In this document: piece after piece, positions 61,147 to 64,000 of the stretch
Layout of the letters: the number at the start of each line of letters is the position of its first letter
Numbering within the stretch: position 1 is the first letter of the stretch
Assembly: GCA_016875395.1 (NCBI GenBank)
Contig: VGRF01000003.1
Span: 167,020-231,019 of the forward strand
Length of the DNA: 64,000 bases
DNA from: Deltaproteobacteria bacterium
GTDB taxonomy: Bacteria; Myxococcota_A; UBA9160; UBA6930
Reading direction: 5' to 3'
The notes under the pieces: model-generated
What the model was told of the DNA's origin: nothing
The model's input: only the letters and a program-made list of their open reading frames with translations
The model's database searches: none
Position numbers and translations under genes: made by a program

Positions 61147-63090
61147 ATGCATCTCGTTCGGCTCGCGTCCCTGCTCTCTCTCGCGCTGCTCTGCCTCGCG
61201 CACGCGGCGTTCGCGGCGGACCCGCCCTTCGCGCGCACCGAAGAGCGCGCGGCGTGCTCGGCGCACGACGCGCTGCGCCGGCCGTTCTTCGGCGACACGC
61301 ACGTTCACACGGCGTACTCCTTCGATGCGAACCTCGGCGGCACGCGGAACACGCCGCGCGACGCGTATCGCTTCGCGAAGGGTGAGCCGCTCGGGCTGCA
61401 GCCCTACGACGCGAGCGGGAAGGCGCTGCGTACTGCGCAGCTCTCGCGCCCGCTCGACTGGACGGTCGTTACGGACCACAGCGAGACGCTCGGCGAGGTG
61501 CGCATCTGCCGCGATCCGAGCGTGCCCGGCCACGACTCGGACGTGTGCTGGATCTACCGGAACCTGGGCGCCGGCGCGCTCGGACCGGTGGCGATGCGCG
61601 TGATGACGCAGCGCGAGCACTACCCGCAGATGTGCGGTGAGGGCGACAAGCGCTGCCTCGACGCCGCCGCGCTCGCGTGGCGCGACATCCAGAGCGCTGC
61701 GGAGGAGGCCTACGACCGCAGCCCCGCCTGCACGTTCACGAGCTTCGTCGGCTACGAGTGGACCGCGAGCTTCTCGCTCGGCGCGAACATGCACCACAAC
61801 GTGATCTTCCGGAACGCGAGCGTGCCCGCGCTGCCGATCAGCTACGTGGAGACCGCCTCGCTCTACGAGCTGTTCACGCGCTTGCAGAAGGACTGCATCG
61901 AAGGCACGCCTGGCTGCGACGCGCTCACGATCCCGCACAACTCGAACATGTCGGGCCCGGGTCTGATCTTCGAATCGGCGCGAATCGCAAAGCGCGAGGA
62001 GGCGGGCGCGAGCGTGACGCGCGAAGAGGCCTCGCTGCGCCAGCGCTGGTCGCCGCTCGCCGAGATCTCGCAGCACAAGGGCGACAGCGAGTGCTTGTTA
62101 GGGGGCGACACGACGGACGAGGCCTGCGGCTACGAGAAGCTCCCGTACAACAGCTTCTCCGGCGTGACGCGCTTCGCGGCGCTGAATCCGCCGAGCGACC
62201 AGACGCCGAGCCGGAGCGGGATGGTGCGCGAGGCGCTAAAGAAAGGCGTCGCGCTGCAGCGCGAGCTCGGCGTGAACCCGCTGAAGTACGGGATCGTCGC
62301 GAGCACCGACACGCATCTCGGCACGCCCGGACTCACCGAGGAGGATCAGCCGCGCGGCCATGGCGGCGCGGGCGTGATGGGCGCGACGACCGGGTTGCCC
62401 GACGACATCGAGTACCACCCCGGCGGCCTCGCCGTGCTGTGGGCCGAGGAGAACTCGCGCGACGCGCTGTTCGCGGCGATGCAGCGGCGCGAGGCGTACG
62501 GCACGAGCGGCACGCGGCCGGTCGTGCGCTTCTTCGGCGGCTGGGGCTACCGCGCGGAGATGTGCAGCGACCCCGAGCTCGTCGCGAAGGGTTATCAGGG
62601 CGGCGTGCCGATGGGCGGCGATCTCCCTGCGAAGCCGCGCGCAGCGAAGTCGCCGACTTTCGTGGTGAGCGCGCTGCAAGACCCGGGCGTCCCTAACAAG
62701 CCGGGCACGCCGCTGCAGCGCGTGCAGATCGTGAAGGGCTGGGTCGACGCGAAGGGCGCCGTCCACGAGCGCGTGGTCGACGTCGCGGGCGGCGACAACG
62801 GCGCGAGCGTCGACCTCGATACCTGCGAGCCGCGCGGCGAGGGCGCGAAGCAGCTGTGCAGCGTGTGGCGCGACCCCGACTTCGACGCGAGGCAGGGCGC
62901 GTTCTACTACGCGCGCGTGCTCGAGAACCCGACCTGCCGCTGGAGCCACCGCATCTGCCGCGACGCGAAGCTCGACTGCAGCGCGCCGCACCTCGTTCCC
63001 GCCAACCTCGTTGGCTGCTGCAGCGACTTGGCGAAGCCGACCGTGCAGGAGCGCGCGTGGACGAGCCCGATCTGGTACGAGCCGCGCTGA
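61147..63090 (+). CDS. Exported DUF3604 (PHP-like) protein, copy 2
   Basis: 647 residues, a tandem paralogue of the previous gene with long identical blocks (AQHKG/SQHKGDSECLLGGDTTDEACG, GGLAVLWAEENSRD, RREAYGTSGTRPVVRFFGGWGY, QERAWTSPIW). The metal motifs are kept (His52, His54; DHSETL; STDTHLG), so both copies may be active. A 3'-flank block of 23 bases is also conserved after both stops. Own promoter-like element upstream and GGAGG. Confidence 0.88.
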   Translation: MHLVRLASLLSLALLCLAHAAFAADPPFARTEERAACSAHDALRRPFFGDTHVHTAYSFDANLGGTRNTPRDAYRFAKGEPLGLQPYDASGKALRTAQLSRPLDWTVVTDHSETLGEVRICRDPSVPGHDSDVCWIYRNLGAGALGPVAMRVMTQREHYPQMCGEGDKRCLDAAALAWRDIQSAAEEAYDRSPACTFTSFVGYEWTASFSLGANMHHNVIFRNASVPALPISYVETASLYELFTRLQKDCIEGTPGCDALTIPHNSNMSGPGLIFESARIAKREEAGASVTREEASLRQRWSPLAEISQHKGDSECLLGGDTTDEACGYEKLPYNSFSGVTRFAALNPPSDQTPSRSGMVREALKKGVALQRELGVNPLKYGIVASTDTHLGTPGLTEEDQPRGHGGAGVMGATTGLPDDIEYHPGGLAVLWAEENSRDALFAAMQRREAYGTSGTRPVVRFFGGWGYRAEMCSDPELVAKGYQGGVPMGGDLPAKPRAAKSPTFVVSALQDPGVPNKPGTPLQRVQIVKGWVDAKGAVHERVVDVAGGDNGASVDLDTCEPRGEGAKQLCSVWRDPDFDARQGAFYYARVLENPTCRWSHRICRDAKLDCSAPHLVPANLVGCCSDLAKPTVQERAWTSPIWYEPR

Positions 63091-63195
63091 GCTTCGCGGC
63101 AACCCCGCTGGCTGCGTCGCGGCCGGCTCTTCCCTCGCGCGTAATTGCCGCCCTTCCCTCCCGCGTCATCCTCCTCTCGCGCGCGGGAGCCCCAC

Positions 63196-63999
63196 ATGAG
63201 CGACGCCGGCCTTTCTCCGTTCGGGCGAGTCTTGCGGCGCTGGCGCGGCGCGCGCGGAATGAGCCAACTCGCGCTCGCAACGGAGGCCGCGACTTCGACG
63301 CGGCACCTCTCGTTCCTCGAGACGGGGCGCGCGCAGCCGAGCCGCGAGATGGTGCTGCGCCTCGCGAACGCGCTCGACGTGCCGCTGCGCGAGCGCAACG
63401 CGCTGCTCGCCGCCGCGGGCTTCGCGGCGCTCTATCGCGAGAGCGCGCTCGACGCGCCGGCGATGAGCGCGCTCTCGCGCATGATCGACTTCACGCTCGC
63501 GCGCTTCGAGCCGTTCCCCGCGTTCCTCGTGGACCGCTGCTTTCGAATGCTGCGCGCCAACGCGGCGGCGGCGAAGACGCTCGCGGGCTTCGCGAGCGCG
63601 GCCCCCGTCTGGCGCGAGCAGCCGCCCAACATCTTGAAGCTCACGCTGCACCCGGACGCGCTCGCGCCGCACATCGTGAACTTTCACGAAGTCGCGGCCG
63701 CGATGCTGACGCGCCTCGAGCGCGCCGTGACTTCTTCCGGCGGCGATCCCGAGCTCGCCGCACTCGAGCGCGAGCTGCGCGCGCTGCCCGGCATGCCCGA
63801 CGCGAGCGGCTTCCCCGCAGCGATCGAGCCAGTGATGCCGCTGCATCTGAAACGCGGCGAGCTCGAGGTGCGCCTGTTCACGATGCTCTCGCAGGTCGGC
63901 GGCGCGCAGGACGTGACCGCCTCCGAGCTGCACATCGAGACGCTGATGCCAGCCGACGCAGCGAGTGAAGCCGTGCTGCGAGCACTCGCGGAGAGCTAA
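63196..63999 (+). CDS. XRE-family regulator with MmyB-like ligand domain
   Basis: 267 residues. N-terminal HTH (about 8-65): FGRVLRRWRGARGMSQLALATEAATSTRHLSFLETGRAQPSREMVLRLANALDV. The C-terminal MmyB-like ligand-binding domain has FEPFPAFLVDRCFRMLRANAAA and FHEVAAAML. Often controls adjacent dehydrogenase or hydrolase genes; here it could act on the DUF3604 genes. The stop lies one base before the window end. Confidence 0.88.
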   Translation: MSDAGLSPFGRVLRRWRGARGMSQLALATEAATSTRHLSFLETGRAQPSREMVLRLANALDVPLRERNALLAAAGFAALYRESALDAPAMSALSRMIDFTLARFEPFPAFLVDRCFRMLRANAAAAKTLAGFASAAPVWREQPPNILKLTLHPDALAPHIVNFHEVAAAMLTRLERAVTSSGGDPELAALERELRALPGMPDASGFPAAIEPVMPLHLKRGELEVRLFTMLSQVGGAQDVTASELHIETLMPADAASEAVLRALAES

Positions 64000-64000
64000 G

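Noticed and set aside
625..62699. Telomere-type TTAGGG repeats
   Set aside because: Copies are single and scattered, not tandem.
1..64000. CRISPR arrays, IS elements, phage or origin
   Set aside because: None seen: no regularly spaced repeats, transposase, integrase or DnaA-box cluster.

Overview
The window is a visibly GC-rich, gene-dense bacterial chromosome segment with about 60 protein genes, two tRNA genes and no IS elements, phage genes or CRISPR arrays. Gene content suggests a soil or marine deltaproteobacterial-type lineage (Myxococcota or Binatota-like) or a high-GC relative. The pointers are many lipoproteins, a PAS-free hybrid histidine kinase, F420-type oxidoreductases, a Planctomycete-type cytochrome c domain, and an unusual density of Baeyer-Villiger-type flavoproteins, Rieske oxygenases, SDRs and acyl-CoA dehydrogenases. 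The taxonomic assignment is an inference. The catabolic content points to oxidative breakdown of lipophilic or terpenoid/steroid-like and xenobiotic substrates.

Layout. 0-5 kb: LLM flavin oxidoreductase, hybrid sensor kinase, BVMO-like enzyme. 5-12 kb: an unrecognised protein, a DDN-like protein, a BVMO-VOC pair, and a minus-strand Rieske-NIPSNAP-LLM operon. 11-19.6 kb: PRISE-type SDR, an N-terminally truncated PhoX-like gene with a clear terminator, then a tightly overlapping operon (cytochrome c, D-threonine-aldolase-like, ALO-type oxidase, small membrane protein, PhyH dioxygenase). 19.7-25 kb: acyl-CoA-dehydrogenase-like monooxygenase plus a second Rieske enzyme, an APH-like kinase, a lipocalin/CrtC-like protein. 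25-32 kb: HDOD protein, serine hydrolase, VOC protein, an operator-controlled SDR-Rieske-GFA operon. 32-35 kb: a stop-interrupted crotonase, tRNA-Arg, a VapBC-type module, tRNA-His, VOC and ASCH-wHTH genes. 35-44.5 kb: alkylsulfatase, SDR/S41-like/DDN operon, arylsulfotransferase, a stop-interrupted amidohydrolase, IDO-like heme dioxygenase. 44.7-52.8 kb: two acyl-CoA dehydrogenases plus SDR, GNAT, TPR, a stop-interrupted DNA-alkylation-repair gene, flavoprotein, SnoaL, VOC, DDN-like. 52.8-64 kb: TetR-HlyD-DHA2 efflux operon, MFS plus cytochrome P450, two tandem DUF3604 proteins, XRE regulator.

Two things stand out. First, a non-palindromic nonamer, TTGTTAGGG (9 copies) or TTGTTACGG (5 copies), is scattered over the window in both orientations and in several reading frames. 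It is strikingly AT-rich for this genome, which suggests a DNA-level signal. Second, an unusual number of genes are broken by single changes: three in-frame stops, two likely frameshifts and one 5' truncation. This could be real decay or assembly error. The three Rieske oxygenases have no adjacent ferredoxin or reductase, so their redox partners must be encoded elsewhere.
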